This document shows, one piece after another, positions 54,114-63,406 of a DNA stretch of 64,000 nucleotides. Within the stretch, counting starts at the first letter, position 1. Each line of letters begins with the position of its first letter. Under the pieces are notes generated by a model. The model made no database searches. It saw nothing but the letters and a program-made list of their open reading frames with translations, and had not been told where the DNA came from. The stretch is taken from the NCBI RefSeq assembly GCF_900102625.1, contig NZ_FMZC01000011.1, positions 124,001 to 188,000 on the forward strand, given 5' to 3'. The translations under genes and the position numbers were made by a program. The stretch is from Paracidovorax valerianellae (lineage in GTDB: Bacteria > Pseudomonadota > Gammaproteobacteria > Burkholderiales > Burkholderiaceae_C).

Positions 54114-54734
54114 ATGAACCGACTTCGCTCGCCAATGTGCTGGGGCATGACCGCCATGCTCTGGGCATGGGCTGTGCAGGCGGCCGCCGTGGAGGTCCAG
54201 GTGACCGTGCAGGACGGCGCCGGCAAACCGTTGCCCGGCGCGGTCGTGTTCCTCGATTCGGCCGAGGCGCGCAAGCTGGCGCGCCCCATGACGCTGCAGG
54301 ACATGGCGCAGCAAAAACGCCGTTTCGTGCCTGAAGTGCTAGTGGTGACGGCGGGCACCGAAGTGCAGTTTCCCAACCGCGACACAGTGCGCCACCATGT
54401 GTATTCGTTTTCGCCCGCCAAGAAGTTCGAGTTGCAGCTCTATTCAGGAACCCCCGCCAACCCGGTCCTCTTCGACCGGCCCGGCGTCGTGGTGCTGGGC
54501 TGCAACATCCACGACCAGATGGTGGCCTGGATCCTGGTGCTGGAAACCCCTTTCTTCGCGCAAGGCGGTTCGCCGTTCGGCAATGCCCGCATCGACAAGG
54601 TGCCGGCCGGGGCCTACACCCTGCGCGTATGGCACGCCGGCCTGCCGGTGGGCGCGCCGGCCTATTCGCAGCCGCTCACAGTGGCCGAGGGCGCCGCGCC
54701 CGTGGTCGTGCGGCTGGCGGGAGTGACCCCTTGA
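54114..54734 (+). CDS. Secreted cupredoxin-like (methylamine-utilisation-type) protein
   Basis: A 206-residue periplasmic protein. A signal peptide (MNRLRSPMCWGMTAMLWAWA, then VQAAA) is followed by a beta-sandwich with likely copper ligands His in VRHHVYSFSP and Cys, His and Met in LGCNIHDQM, the plastocyanin pattern. A C-terminal carboxypeptidase-regulatory-like segment (GAYTLRVWHAGL) follows. Its stop overlaps the TTG start of the GGDEF/EAL gene, so the two are translationally coupled; copper- or redox-linked control of c-di-GMP is a possibility. Confidence 0.85.
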   Translation: MNRLRSPMCWGMTAMLWAWAVQAAAVEVQVTVQDGAGKPLPGAVVFLDSAEARKLARPMTLQDMAQQKRRFVPEVLVVTAGTEVQFPNRDTVRHHVYSFSPAKKFELQLYSGTPANPVLFDRPGVVVLGCNIHDQMVAWILVLETPFFAQGGSPFGNARIDKVPAGAYTLRVWHAGLPVGAPAYSQPLTVAEGAAPVVVRLAGVTP

Positions 54735-57067
54735 ACCTGCGCGCGCTGCGCCGCAGCCTGATCCTGCGGCTTGTCGGCATTTCGCTGCTGTTGCTGCTCA
54801 TCGTGCAGGCGGCGGGCTTCGTCGTGGTGCAGACCTTCATCGTGCGCAATGCCCGCGCGCAGATCGAGCGCAGCCTGGACGTGGACGAACGTGTCTGGCG
54901 CTGGCTGCTCGACCAGAACGCCGTGCGGCTGAAAGAGGCCTCGACCCTGCTGGCGTCCGATTACGGCTTTCGCTCCGCCGTGAACTCGGGCGATGCCGAC
55001 ACGATCCAGTCGGTGCTGGAAAACCACGGCGCGCGCATCGGCGCGGCCATGACCGCGCTGCTGGACCCCCGCATGCAACTGCAGGCGGCCAGCCCTTCGC
55101 GCACCGCTGCGGAATACCAGAGTGCGGTCGATCAGGCCGTGCCCGCGCTGGTGGCGCAGCCGCAGGGCAGCCAGATCGCCGTGGTGAATGGCATTCCCTA
55201 TCAGTTCGTGATGGTGCCCCTGCGCGCGCCACTGCTGATCGGCTGGGTGCTGATGGGTTTTCCGGTCAACGAGACGCTGGTGTCCGAAATGCAGCAGTTG
55301 CTGTCGGTGGACGTGGCCATCCAGATCCGCGACGCTGCCGGGGCCGTCTCGGTGCCGGTGAGTTCGCTGCCCCCCCGGGCTTTCGCCGACCTGCGCGATT
55401 TCCGCATGGGGGGCGAGCGCGAGATCGGCGGCGAGACGCTGCTGGTGCGCGCCGTGCGGCTGGACAGCGGCGCCACGAGTGCTCGCGCGCTGCTGCTGCG
55501 CTCGCTCGACGACGTGGTGGAGCCCTACCGCCAATTGCAGATTCTGCTGGGCGTGATCACCGTCGTCGGCCTGGTGCTGTTCGCGCTCGGCAGCGCCTTC
55601 ATGGCGCGCCGCGTGACCATGCCGCTGCGCTCGCTGGTCGATGCGACCCACCGCCTGTCGCAGGGCGACTACGGTGCGCCCATCGAGCACACCACGCGCC
55701 ACGACGAGATCGGCAACCTCGCCCGGTCGTTCGACCGCATGCGGTTGGACATCGCCGGCCAGCAGGACCAGATTCGGCGCCTGGCCGACATCGACCGGCT
55801 GACCGGCGTGCCCAACCGGGAGCGCTTTCGCAGCGCGCTGATGGACGCCATCGGGCCCGGCGGCGGCGGGCGCCCGGTGGCCGTGATCGCGCTGGACCTG
55901 GACCGCTTCAAGCACGTGAACGGCGTGCTCGGCTATGCCTTGGGCGACCGCCTGCTGCAGGCCGTGGCCGAGCGCCTGGGCATGCAGGCCCGCTCCTCGC
56001 AGGACATGATCGCGCGCCTGGGCGGCAACCAGTTCGCCATGATGCTGCCCGGCGGCGACGCCACCTCGGCGCGCGAAATGGCCCAGCGCATCATTCGCGC
56101 CTTCGAGATGCCGGTGGCCTTCGGCGACCAGACGGTGGACCTCAGCGCAGGCATGGGCATCGCCTGTTGGCCCGGCACCGCGCAGGACGCCGACACCTTG
56201 CTCAGCCACGCAGAAATCGCCATGTACGCAGCCAAGCAGCGGCTCAGCGGCGCGCTGGTGTACGAGCCGTCCATGGATTCGTCCAGCGCGGGATCGCTCT
56301 CGCTGCTGACCGAGCTGCGCCGCGCGGTGGACCGCAACGAACTGCGGCTGTTCCTGCAGCCCAAGGTGACGCTGACCGGCCAGCCCGGCAATGCCGCCGA
56401 AGCCCTGGTGCGCTGGCAGCACCCCGAGCGCGGCATGGTGCCGCCGCTGCAGTTCATTCCGTTCGCCGAACAGACCGGCTTCGTGCGGCAGCTCACGCTG
56501 TGGATGTTCGAGCAGGCCGTGGTCTTTCTCGCGCAGCCGCAGGTGCGGGCGATGTCGCTGCAGATCTCGATCAACCTGTCCACGCGCGACCTGCTCGACC
56601 CGGAGCTCAGCAATCGCTTCGGCGCCCTGCTGGAGCGCCATGGCGTGAGCGCCTCGGCCTTCTGCCTGGAGATCACCGAGAGCGCGATCATGGACGAGCC
56701 CCTGCGCGCCGAGGCCATGCTCAACCGGCTGTCGGAGCAGGGCTTCAAGCTGTCCATCGACGACTTCGGCACCGGCTATTCGTCGCTGGCCTACCTCAAG
56801 CGGCTGCCGGTGGACGAGCTGAAGATCGACAAGTCCTTCGTCATCGGCATGGCCGCCGACGACGGGGACGAGCAGATCGTGCGCTCCACCATCGACCTGG
56901 CCCACAACCTGGGCCTGAGCGTGGTGGCCGAGGGCGTGGAAACCGTGGCCATCCTGGAGCGCCTGCGCGCGCTGCATTGCGACGACGCGCAGGGCTACTA
57001 CATCAGCCGGCCGTTGCCCATGGACGACTTTCTCGCGTGGCATGCGGCCGCCGCCGAGGGAAAATAG
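54731..57067 (+). CDS. Membrane GGDEF/EAL protein with degenerate GGDEF motif
   Basis: About 778 residues: membrane helix at roughly 10-32, a periplasmic sensor, second helix at about 272-291, HAMP, a GGDEF domain whose motif reads GGNQF near residue 430, and an EAL domain with intact EALVRWQHP near 556, IDDFGTGYSSLAYLKRLPVD and GVET. The cyclase half is probably inactive or regulatory, and the EAL half should hydrolyse c-di-GMP. TTG 54731 is chosen: GGGAG lies nine bases upstream, it overlaps the preceding stop, and it places the first helix correctly. Confidence 0.9.
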   Translation: MNLRALRRSLILRLVGISLLLLLIVQAAGFVVVQTFIVRNARAQIERSLDVDERVWRWLLDQNAVRLKEASTLLASDYGFRSAVNSGDADTIQSVLENHGARIGAAMTALLDPRMQLQAASPSRTAAEYQSAVDQAVPALVAQPQGSQIAVVNGIPYQFVMVPLRAPLLIGWVLMGFPVNETLVSEMQQLLSVDVAIQIRDAAGAVSVPVSSLPPRAFADLRDFRMGGEREIGGETLLVRAVRLDSGATSARALLLRSLDDVVEPYRQLQILLGVITVVGLVLFALGSAFMARRVTMPLRSLVDATHRLSQGDYGAPIEHTTRHDEIGNLARSFDRMRLDIAGQQDQIRRLADIDRLTGVPNRERFRSALMDAIGPGGGGRPVAVIALDLDRFKHVNGVLGYALGDRLLQAVAERLGMQARSSQDMIARLGGNQFAMMLPGGDATSAREMAQRIIRAFEMPVAFGDQTVDLSAGMGIACWPGTAQDADTLLSHAEIAMYAAKQRLSGALVYEPSMDSSSAGSLSLLTELRRAVDRNELRLFLQPKVTLTGQPGNAAEALVRWQHPERGMVPPLQFIPFAEQTGFVRQLTLWMFEQAVVFLAQPQVRAMSLQISINLSTRDLLDPELSNRFGALLERHGVSASAFCLEITESAIMDEPLRAEAMLNRLSEQGFKLSIDDFGTGYSSLAYLKRLPVDELKIDKSFVIGMAADDGDEQIVRSTIDLAHNLGLSVVAEGVETVAILERLRALHCDDAQGYYISRPLPMDDFLAWHAAAAEGK

Positions 57068-57072
57068 CGCCC

Positions 57073-58200
57073 ATGCCCGAATTGCCGCCCCGCCGACGCC
57101 TCTCCCTTCCCCCCGCCGCACCCTCTGCAGCCGCCCCGCCCGCCGCCCGGCCAGGGGCAGCGCCTGCCCCACGCGGCGCACCCGCGCAGCAGGGTTACCG
57201 CGGCAAGCCGGCTGCCGGGGCACGGCCTGCCGGATCGTCGCCTGCGTACCAACCCGGCTCGCCGCCGGGCTCCCGCTCCGCTCCCCGTTCCGCACCCCCG
57301 TCCACGCCACGGTCACCCGAGTGGTCGCGCCCGCCATTGCCCGCCGCAGGTCCGCAGCGCGCGGCGTCGGCACCGGGCCGGCCTGCCGCCAGCCGCACGG
57401 GAACAGGCGCGCCACCGAGATCCGGACCAGGGCGCGCAGGGGAGGGCGGCACCTCGCGCCTGAACAAGCGCATGGCCGAACTGGGCCTGTGCTCGCGCCG
57501 CGAGGCCGACGACTGGATCGCGCAGGGCTGGGTCAAGGTCAACGGCGAAGTGGCGCCCATGGGCTTGCAAGTGCTGCCCACCGACCGCATCGAGGTCGAG
57601 CGCGTGGCGCAGGGTTTTCAGGAGCAGAAGGTCACCATCCTCATGCACAAACCCATGGGCTACGTGAGCGGCCAGGCCGAAGACGGCCACACGCCCGCCG
57701 TCGCCCTCATCAACCCGCGCACCCATTGGCGCGAGGACCCGAGCCGCATGCGCTTTTCGCCGCCGCAACTGCGCGGCCTGGCGCCTTGCGGGCGGCTGGA
57801 CATCGACTCGGTCGGCCTGCTCGTGCTCACGCAGGACGGCCGCGTGGCGCGCCACCTGATCGGCGAAGACTCCGAGGTGGACAAGGAATACCTGGTGCGC
57901 GTGCAGTACGGCGACGTGGCGCTGAACGTGCAGGAGGCCTTCCCCGCCGAGCAACTGGCCCGCCTGTGCCACGGCCTGTCGCTGGACGGCCAGCCGCTCA
58001 AGCCCGCCCGCGTGGACTGGCAGAACCCCGAGCAACTGCGTTTCGTGCTCAACGAAGGCAAGAAGCGCCAGATCCGCCGCATGTGCGAACTGGTCGGCCT
58101 GAAGGTGGTGGGCTTGAAGCGCATCCGCATCGGCCGGGTGACGCTGGGCAACCTGCCCGTGGGGCAGTGGCGCTATCTGGGCGCGAACGAGAAGTTCTAA
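57073..58200 (+). CDS. RluF-type 23S rRNA pseudouridine synthase
   Basis: A 375-residue pseudouridine synthase of the RsuA/RluF family. An S4 RNA-binding domain (LNKRMAELGLCSRREADDWI) starts near residue 130, and the catalytic aspartate lies in GRLDIDSVGLLVLTQDGR near 242. EGKKRQIRRMCELVGLKVVGLKR is also diagnostic. The first 128 residues are a Pro/Ala/Arg-rich disordered extension absent from E. coli RluF. ATG 57073 follows the EAL gene by five bases. Confidence 0.88.
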   Translation: MPELPPRRRLSLPPAAPSAAAPPAARPGAAPAPRGAPAQQGYRGKPAAGARPAGSSPAYQPGSPPGSRSAPRSAPPSTPRSPEWSRPPLPAAGPQRAASAPGRPAASRTGTGAPPRSGPGRAGEGGTSRLNKRMAELGLCSRREADDWIAQGWVKVNGEVAPMGLQVLPTDRIEVERVAQGFQEQKVTILMHKPMGYVSGQAEDGHTPAVALINPRTHWREDPSRMRFSPPQLRGLAPCGRLDIDSVGLLVLTQDGRVARHLIGEDSEVDKEYLVRVQYGDVALNVQEAFPAEQLARLCHGLSLDGQPLKPARVDWQNPEQLRFVLNEGKKRQIRRMCELVGLKVVGLKRIRIGRVTLGNLPVGQWRYLGANEKF

Positions 58201-58227
58201 AAAAGCGCGCGGGGTTTGAGCGTTTTT

Positions 58228-58278
58228 GCCCTTGCGCCCTAGGGAATCATGCGGTGGATGCTATGTAATTGATAGCAT
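58228..58278 (+). repeat. Comamonad intergenic repeat, copy 8 (diverged)
   Basis: A diverged left block, CCCTAGGGAA inside, ATGCTAT, 7 bases, ATAGCAT. It lies between the convergent pseudouridine synthase and pectate lyase genes. Confidence 0.55.
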
Positions 58279-58310
58279 CTCTCGTCCGCTCCCATGATCG
58301 GCGCCATGCC

Positions 58311-59621
58311 TCAACGCAGCGCTGGCGCCGGACGGGTGCCGGGGGCGGCTCCCACCACGCCCACGCCCGCTTGGCTGCGCACCGTCCGGGCGGTCTCGGC
58401 GAACGAGTCCGGCACCACGAGCGACTCGCGCCAGGCGCTGAAGGCGTCGATCGCCTGGGCATCCAGCGGTTGATAGGCCGTGCCGCTGGCGGTTTGACCG
58501 TTGGGCACGCAGTCCCGCCCGATGGTCCGCCGGCACAGGCCGCCATCCGCATCGCCTGGTCCGGCGGCGAACGGGGCGAAGGCCAGCCCCGGGCCCGGCG
58601 CGCGCGGGTAGCGGTACACGGGCTGGCTCACATGGTCGAAATAGTTGCCCTCCATCAGCAGGCGGGCCGTGGCGGTCAGGGGCATGGCCGCGCCTTCGCC
58701 GCCGATGTTTTCGAAATAGTTGTTGACCAGGTGCGCGGCCACGGTGGCGTTCTTCATGCCCCCCGCATGCGGGCCGCGGCCCGACGTGTCGTGAACGTAG
58801 TTGCGGGCCACGGTGATCGTGTCCTGCGCGCCCAAAAACAGCCACAGCCAGTAGTGGCGCCCATCGCAGGTGGCCGAATGGGCGGTGCGCCCGTCGAACT
58901 CGTTGCGGGACAGCATGATGTGCGTGGCGCTGCCGAATCCCGTCACCACCATCTGGCGCCCGATGCGGGCGAACAGGTTGTGGTCCACCCAGACACCGTC
59001 GGCGCCGTCCAGGGTCAGCGCATCGCCGCCCCAGATCACGTCCGGGTTGATGTCGGTGATGCGCAGGTTCTGGACGATCACGTTGTGGTTGCCATCGCCG
59101 ATGCGCAGGCCGCGGCCTGCGATGCCCGCGTTGCCGCCCACGCCGACGATGGTCTTGTTGGAGCCCACCTGCAGCGGCACCCGGCCCGCGTTGTCATAGC
59201 TCACCTGCGCTGCCGGGCGGCCGTCGCAGAAGTGGGCCACGTTCAAGGCCTGCTGGCCCTGGCTCGGCGCGCCGTCCTTGCAGGCGAAGGCCATACAACC
59301 CGTCTCGGTGGTGCGCGGCGCGCCGTTGGCGGGCATGGAGCCCCTGAAGTCGAAGAGATGGTCCAGCACGATCACGCGCGGGGCCTGGTCGATGCATCGG
59401 CCGCCCTCGAAGCGATCGCACAAGGCGCGTTCCAACGCTTGCAGCGATGGGGGCCGGACGGCCTCGGCCTGGCCGCCGCCCGTGACCTGCGCCGCGAACC
59501 CTTCGGGACGGCCGGCGACTTGTGCCCAGGAGGGCGAGGCGGGCCAGAGCAGCACGCCCAGCACCGCAGGGAGCAGGAGCCTGAGCAGGGGGCGGAGCAG
59601 AAGCCTTCGGAATTTGCGCAT
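58311..59621 (-). CDS. Secreted pectate lyase family 1 protein
   Basis: A 436-residue protein with an Arg-rich signal peptide (MRKFRRLLLRPLLRLLLPAV, ending SWAQ) and a parallel beta-helix of polysaccharide lyase family 1: TIVGVGGNAGIAGRGLRIGD, VIVQNLRITDINPDVIWGGD and the calcium-binding GVWVDHNLF. It would cleave polygalacturonate by beta-elimination outside the cell, probably after type II secretion. ATG 59621 is chosen because it starts the signal peptide. Confidence 0.88.
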   Translation of the reverse strand: MRKFRRLLLRPLLRLLLPAVLGVLLWPASPSWAQVAGRPEGFAAQVTGGGQAEAVRPPSLQALERALCDRFEGGRCIDQAPRVIVLDHLFDFRGSMPANGAPRTTETGCMAFACKDGAPSQGQQALNVAHFCDGRPAAQVSYDNAGRVPLQVGSNKTIVGVGGNAGIAGRGLRIGDGNHNVIVQNLRITDINPDVIWGGDALTLDGADGVWVDHNLFARIGRQMVVTGFGSATHIMLSRNEFDGRTAHSATCDGRHYWLWLFLGAQDTITVARNYVHDTSGRGPHAGGMKNATVAAHLVNNYFENIGGEGAAMPLTATARLLMEGNYFDHVSQPVYRYPRAPGPGLAFAPFAAGPGDADGGLCRRTIGRDCVPNGQTASGTAYQPLDAQAIDAFSAWRESLVVPDSFAETARTVRSQAGVGVVGAAPGTRPAPALR

Positions 59622-59745
59622 GGGTCCAGTTCCGTGTGACCGGCGGTTGGCCGGCGGTTGACGGGGAGTTGCCGGTTGGAACGCAGCGCAACGCTTGAGT
59701 TCACTGCCATGGTCCCGGCGCCTGTCCGGGGCGAATCCCTGAGCC

Positions 59746-59773
59746 TTGATAATGCGGCGCCTGCCCCTAATTG
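59746..59773 (+). promoter_or_regulatory. Probable sigma-32 promoter of htpG
   Basis: CTTGATA (59746-59752), 12 bases, then CCCCTAATT (59765-59773) matches the heat-shock consensus CTTGAAA-N12-15-CCCCATTT well. It ends 50 bases before the htpG ATG. Confidence 0.55.
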
Positions 59774-59822
59774 GCGGGGCATCCCTCTTTTTGTGAATGA
59801 CCCAGACCTCCGAATCCACACC

Positions 59823-61808
59823 ATGAGCAAACAGACCCATTCCTTTCAGGCCGAAGTGGCGCAGCTGCTGCACCTGGTCACGCATTCGCTGTACTCCAAC
59901 CAGGAAATCTTCCTGCGCGAGCTGATCTCCAATGCGTCCGACGCCTGCGACAAGCTGCGTTTCGAGGCCCTCAACAACAATGCGCTGTACGAGGACGCGC
60001 CCAACCTCGAAGTGCGCGTGGCCTTCGACAAGGACGCCAAGACGCTGACCATCACCGACAACGGCATCGGCATGAGCCAGCAAGAGGCCATCGACCATCT
60101 GGGCACCATCGCCAAGAGCGGCACCAAGGACTTCATGGGCAAGCTCTCGGGCGACCAGAAGGCCACCGCGTCCGAGCAGGGCCAGCTGATCGGGCAGTTC
60201 GGCGTGGGCTTTTATTCCGGCTTCATCGTGGCCGACAAGATCACCGTGGAATCGCGCCGCGCCGGCCTGCCGGCCGAAGAAGGCGTGCGCTGGATCAGCG
60301 GCGGCACGGGCGCGTTCGAGGTCGAGGCCATCACCCGCCCCCAGCGCGGCACCAGCATCATCCTGCACCTGCGCGACGATGCCGAAGAGTTCCTGAACGC
60401 CTGGAAGATCAAGTCGATCATCGGCAAGTATTCAGACCACATCAGCCTGCCCATCCTGATGGAAAAGGAAGAGTGGAAAGAGGGCGAGCTGATCACCCCG
60501 GGCGATGAAAACGGCGGCCGCCAGCCCGGCGGCATGGTCAAGACCGGCGAATGGGAAACCGTCAACAAGGCCAGCGCCCTGTGGACCCGCCCCAAGAAGG
60601 ACATCACCGAAGAGCAGTACCAGGACTTCTACAAGGCGATCAGCCACGACCACGAGAACCCGCTCACCTGGAGCCACAACCGCGTGGAGGGCAACACCGA
60701 GTACACCCAGTTGCTGTACGTGCCCGCCAAGGCGCCGTTCGACCTGTGGAACCGCGACAAGAAGGCCGGCGTGAAGCTGTACGTCAAGCGCGTCTTCATC
60801 ATGGACGACGCCGAGGCGCTCATGCCCACCTACCTGCGCTTCGTGAAGGGCGTGATCGACTCCAGCGACCTGCCGCTCAACGTAAGCCGCGAGCTGCTGC
60901 AGGAAAGCCGCGACGTGCGCGCGATCCGCGAAGGCTCCACCAAGCGCGTGCTCTCCATGCTGGAAGACCTGGCCAAGCACGACAAGCACACCGCCGGCGA
61001 AGGCGCTGACGGCGTGACCGATGTGGTCAGCGACGAAGACAAGGCCAAGGAGGGCAAGTACACCGCTTTCTACGCCGAGTTCGGCGCCGTGCTCAAGGAA
61101 GGTTTGGGCGAGGACTTCGGCAACCGCGAGCGCCTGGCCAAGCTGCTGCGCTTCGCCTCCACGCAAAGCGATGCCGTCACCGTCTCGTTCGCCGACTACA
61201 AGGCGCGCATGAAAGAAGGCCAGGACGCCATCTACTACATCACCGCCGACACGCTGGCCGCCGCCAAGAACAGCCCGCAGCTCGAAGTCTTCAAGAAAAA
61301 GGGCATCGAAGTGCTCTTGATGACCGACCGCGTGGACGAGTGGGCGCTGAACTACCTGCAGGACTTCGACGGCACGCCGCTGCAGTCCGTGGCCAAGGGT
61401 GCGGTCGATCTCGGCAAGCTGCAGGACGAGGCCGAGAAGAAAGCCGCCGAGGAAGCCGCCGAAGCCTTCAAGCCGCTGCTGGCCAAGCTCAAGGAAGCCT
61501 TGAAGGACAAGGCCGACGACGTGCGCGCCACGACCCGCCTGGTGGATTCGCCCGCCTGCCTGGTCGTGCAGGACGACGGCATGAGCACCCAACTGGCGCG
61601 CATGCTCAAGCAGGCCGGCCAGCAGGCGCCTGAATCCAAGCCCGTGCTGGAAGTGAACCCCGAGCACGCGCTGGTCAAGAAGCTGGACGGCAGCGTGCAT
61701 TTCCACGACCTGGCGCACATCCTCTTCGACCAGGCCCTGCTGGCCGAAGGCGGCCTGCCGGAAGACCCGGCAGCGTATGTGAAGCGGGTGAATGCACTGT
61801 TGGTCTGA
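59823..61808 (+). CDS. htpG: Chaperone HtpG (Hsp90)
   Basis: A 661-residue bacterial Hsp90. The N-terminal ATPase domain shows [37 protein letters not shown] and [20 protein letters not shown]; the middle domain has [20 protein letters not shown]. The C-terminal dimerisation domain is complete. It is a cytoplasmic ATP-dependent chaperone. Length exceeds E. coli HtpG (624) mainly through charged insertions such as [22 protein letters not shown] 59823 is the family start and is preceded by a heat-shock-like promoter. Confidence 0.97.
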   Translation: MSKQTHSFQAEVAQLLHLVTHSLYSNQEIFLRELISNASDACDKLRFEALNNNALYEDAPNLEVRVAFDKDAKTLTITDNGIGMSQQEAIDHLGTIAKSGTKDFMGKLSGDQKATASEQGQLIGQFGVGFYSGFIVADKITVESRRAGLPAEEGVRWISGGTGAFEVEAITRPQRGTSIILHLRDDAEEFLNAWKIKSIIGKYSDHISLPILMEKEEWKEGELITPGDENGGRQPGGMVKTGEWETVNKASALWTRPKKDITEEQYQDFYKAISHDHENPLTWSHNRVEGNTEYTQLLYVPAKAPFDLWNRDKKAGVKLYVKRVFIMDDAEALMPTYLRFVKGVIDSSDLPLNVSRELLQESRDVRAIREGSTKRVLSMLEDLAKHDKHTAGEGADGVTDVVSDEDKAKEGKYTAFYAEFGAVLKEGLGEDFGNRERLAKLLRFASTQSDAVTVSFADYKARMKEGQDAIYYITADTLAAAKNSPQLEVFKKKGIEVLLMTDRVDEWALNYLQDFDGTPLQSVAKGAVDLGKLQDEAEKKAAEEAAEAFKPLLAKLKEALKDKADDVRATTRLVDSPACLVVQDDGMSTQLARMLKQAGQQAPESKPVLEVNPEHALVKKLDGSVHFHDLAHILFDQALLAEGGLPEDPAAYVKRVNALLV

Positions 61809-61811
61809 GAG

Positions 61812-61863
61812 GCCTCCAGCGCATGATTCACTAGGGTGTATTGCTATTAAATAAATAGCAATC
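61812..61863 (+). repeat. Comamonad intergenic repeat, copy 9
   Basis: A full-length copy nearly identical to copy 1: GGCCTCC, 23 bases with CTAGGGTGT, TTGCTAT, 7 bases, ATAGCAAT. It lies just after htpG. Confidence 0.8.
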
Positions 61864-61885
61864 GAACGGGATCAGATCGCCAGCG

Positions 61886-61921
61886 AAAGCCCGGCTTTTT
61901 TGAAAAGCCGGGCTTTTTTTC
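61886..61921. terminator. Bidirectional Rho-independent terminator
   Basis: AAAGCCCGGCTTTT and AAAAGCCGGGCTTT pair with a 3-base loop and have T-runs on both strands. It terminates htpG and, from the other side, the small secreted-protein gene. Confidence 0.9.
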
Positions 61922-61981
61922 GTCCGGCGGCAACGATGCGGGCCGCTGCAGCGCCGGTGCAGCAGGTTCTTCGTTACTTCG

Positions 61982-62452
61982 TTACTTCGGTAGCTCGCGG
62001 TCCGGCAGGTCCAGCAGGCCGATGCACTCCTCACAGCGCAGAGTGCGCCCGTGCTCCTGTTCCTTGCCCCGCAGAACCGGCGTGAGCAGGGCGGTGCCCG
62101 CATCGTTGGCGATGCCCAGCGTGGCCATGCGGCCGTCCTTGAAGCGGACCCGGGCTTCCGTGTAGCAATCGCCCGTGAGGAAATGGTCGTGCAGATAGGC
62201 CCGCCGGTCGATGGGCCGCGCATGGGCGAGGAATCGGCGGACGTCGTGCTCCGCCAGCGGCCGGGTGCCTGTGCACGGGGCGGTTTCCCCCGCCGCGCTT
62301 TGTGCCGTGGCCCGCGTGATTTCGACGGATGCGACCGCGGCGATGGACGAAGGCTTGCGCGCAGCTGCGTGAGGCTGCGGCTGCTGGGCATGGGACGGGC
62401 AAAGATGTGCAGCGATGCACAACGCCGCGATGGCAGGGGTTTTCAGCGCCAT
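61982..62452 (-). CDS. Small secreted protein, candidate immunity protein
   Basis: A 156-residue protein I do not recognise. It has a clear signal peptide (MALKTPAIAALCIAAHLCPS, cleavage near HAQ) and a mature part with four cysteines (APCTG, GDCYTE, RCEECIG), so it is probably a disulfide-bonded periplasmic protein. Its ATG lies inside the 3' end of the upstream peptidoglycan-amidase gene (10-base overlap), so the two are translationally coupled. A periplasmic protein coupled to a leaderless amidase is the layout of effector-immunity pairs; that role is inferred. Confidence 0.72.
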   Translation of the reverse strand: MALKTPAIAALCIAAHLCPSHAQQPQPHAAARKPSSIAAVASVEITRATAQSAAGETAPCTGTRPLAEHDVRRFLAHARPIDRRAYLHDHFLTGDCYTEARVRFKDGRMATLGIANDAGTALLTPVLRGKEQEHGRTLRCEECIGLLDLPDRELPK

Positions 62453-63099
62453 ATTGCGGTACTCGCTTCCGTCGCGTTTTTTCGGCTCACGTCTGGATGT
62501 CGATGAACCTCTTCGGCGTTCAATTGGAGCGTGCTGATCAGTTCGTCAACGAGCCACCGCAGAGAATTGTTTTGTGCTGTGGTAATTGGTTCATAAACGG
62601 CTTTTTCTCCCATGAAGGCATCCTGCTGAACCTTGCTTAACCCCGAAGGCATTTTGACCCCAGGGGGTAGGGAAGAAATTCCAACTATTTCTATGCCGAT
62701 GGAGTCGGTATTGCTGGGATACCGTATTGGCACGGATTTTGACATTTCAATTTTGTTCATGCGTTCCACGGCACTATTTTGCGGAAATGTGTTGGATTTT
62801 TTAAATGCAGCAGCTGTGCAACGGTGCTCTACAAGGCATCGGGCTTTCAGCGGACCGACATGGTTCGTCCGGTAATTAACAGATGCCGTCTGGTAGAGAG
62901 TGCCATTCTTGGCTATTAGGAAATGGGCACCATTTCCGCCCAGCTTGTAGCTCGCGAAAACGCTTTCTTCGTTTGAAGAGCCAGTTTGATGAACAACAAT
63001 CCCGGTAATAGAACTCATTGGTGAGCGTTCGATGATGGTGAACCTCCGTGGCTGTACTCGAGATGCGGCAACCATTCCCTGTGGATCAATTTGAAGCAT
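62443..63099 (-). CDS. N-acetylmuramoyl-L-alanine amidase (amidase_2/PGRP type), candidate secreted toxin
   Basis: A 218-residue amidase. Likely catalytic residues are His37 (GIVVHQTG), Glu137 (DSIGIEIVG), His201, Lys207 and Glu211 (HPDVSRKNATE), matching the H-E-H-K layout of zinc amidases with Glu in place of the usual final Asp. No signal peptide is present, so it is not a housekeeping secreted amidase; delivery by a type VI system is one possibility. ATG 63099 (MLQIDPQGMV) is preferred to ATG 63171, whose extra 24 residues look unlike the family; neither has a good ribosome site. The gene is far more AT-rich than its neighbours, suggesting transfer. Confidence 0.82.
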   Translation of the reverse strand: MLQIDPQGMVAASRVQPRRFTIIERSPMSSITGIVVHQTGSSNEESVFASYKLGGNGAHFLIAKNGTLYQTASVNYRTNHVGPLKARCLVEHRCTAAAFKKSNTFPQNSAVERMNKIEMSKSVPIRYPSNTDSIGIEIVGISSLPPGVKMPSGLSKVQQDAFMGEKAVYEPITTAQNNSLRWLVDELISTLQLNAEEVHRHPDVSRKNATEASTAIWR

Positions 63100-63406
63100 T
63101 ATTAATTTGTGTGATTTGAAGGTGCTCTGGCATGTGGCCTCCCCGCGCCAGAAGCAACGCAGCATAGTCATTAATCAACTGGGAATATCACAGAGTTGGT
63201 GACTAATTGTTGTGAGCGCGGTAACTCGCTGATGGGCGTGCAGCGCTGCCTCTGCTCATGCGGCAGCACAAAAGCCGCTGGGCTACCGGAGGTAGCGGCA
63301 CATCCACAGGCTTTTCCACTGGCATCCCAGGGCGGGCTGCCTGGATAATGTGCGGCGGTCCCGGTCACCGTCCGATCCTTTTCCCACTCTGCGGAGCCTT
63401 CCCGGC

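Noticed and set aside
58311-60368. A longer version of the pectate lyase (685 codons)
   Set aside because: The upstream part is antisense to htpG; the signal peptide begins at 59621.
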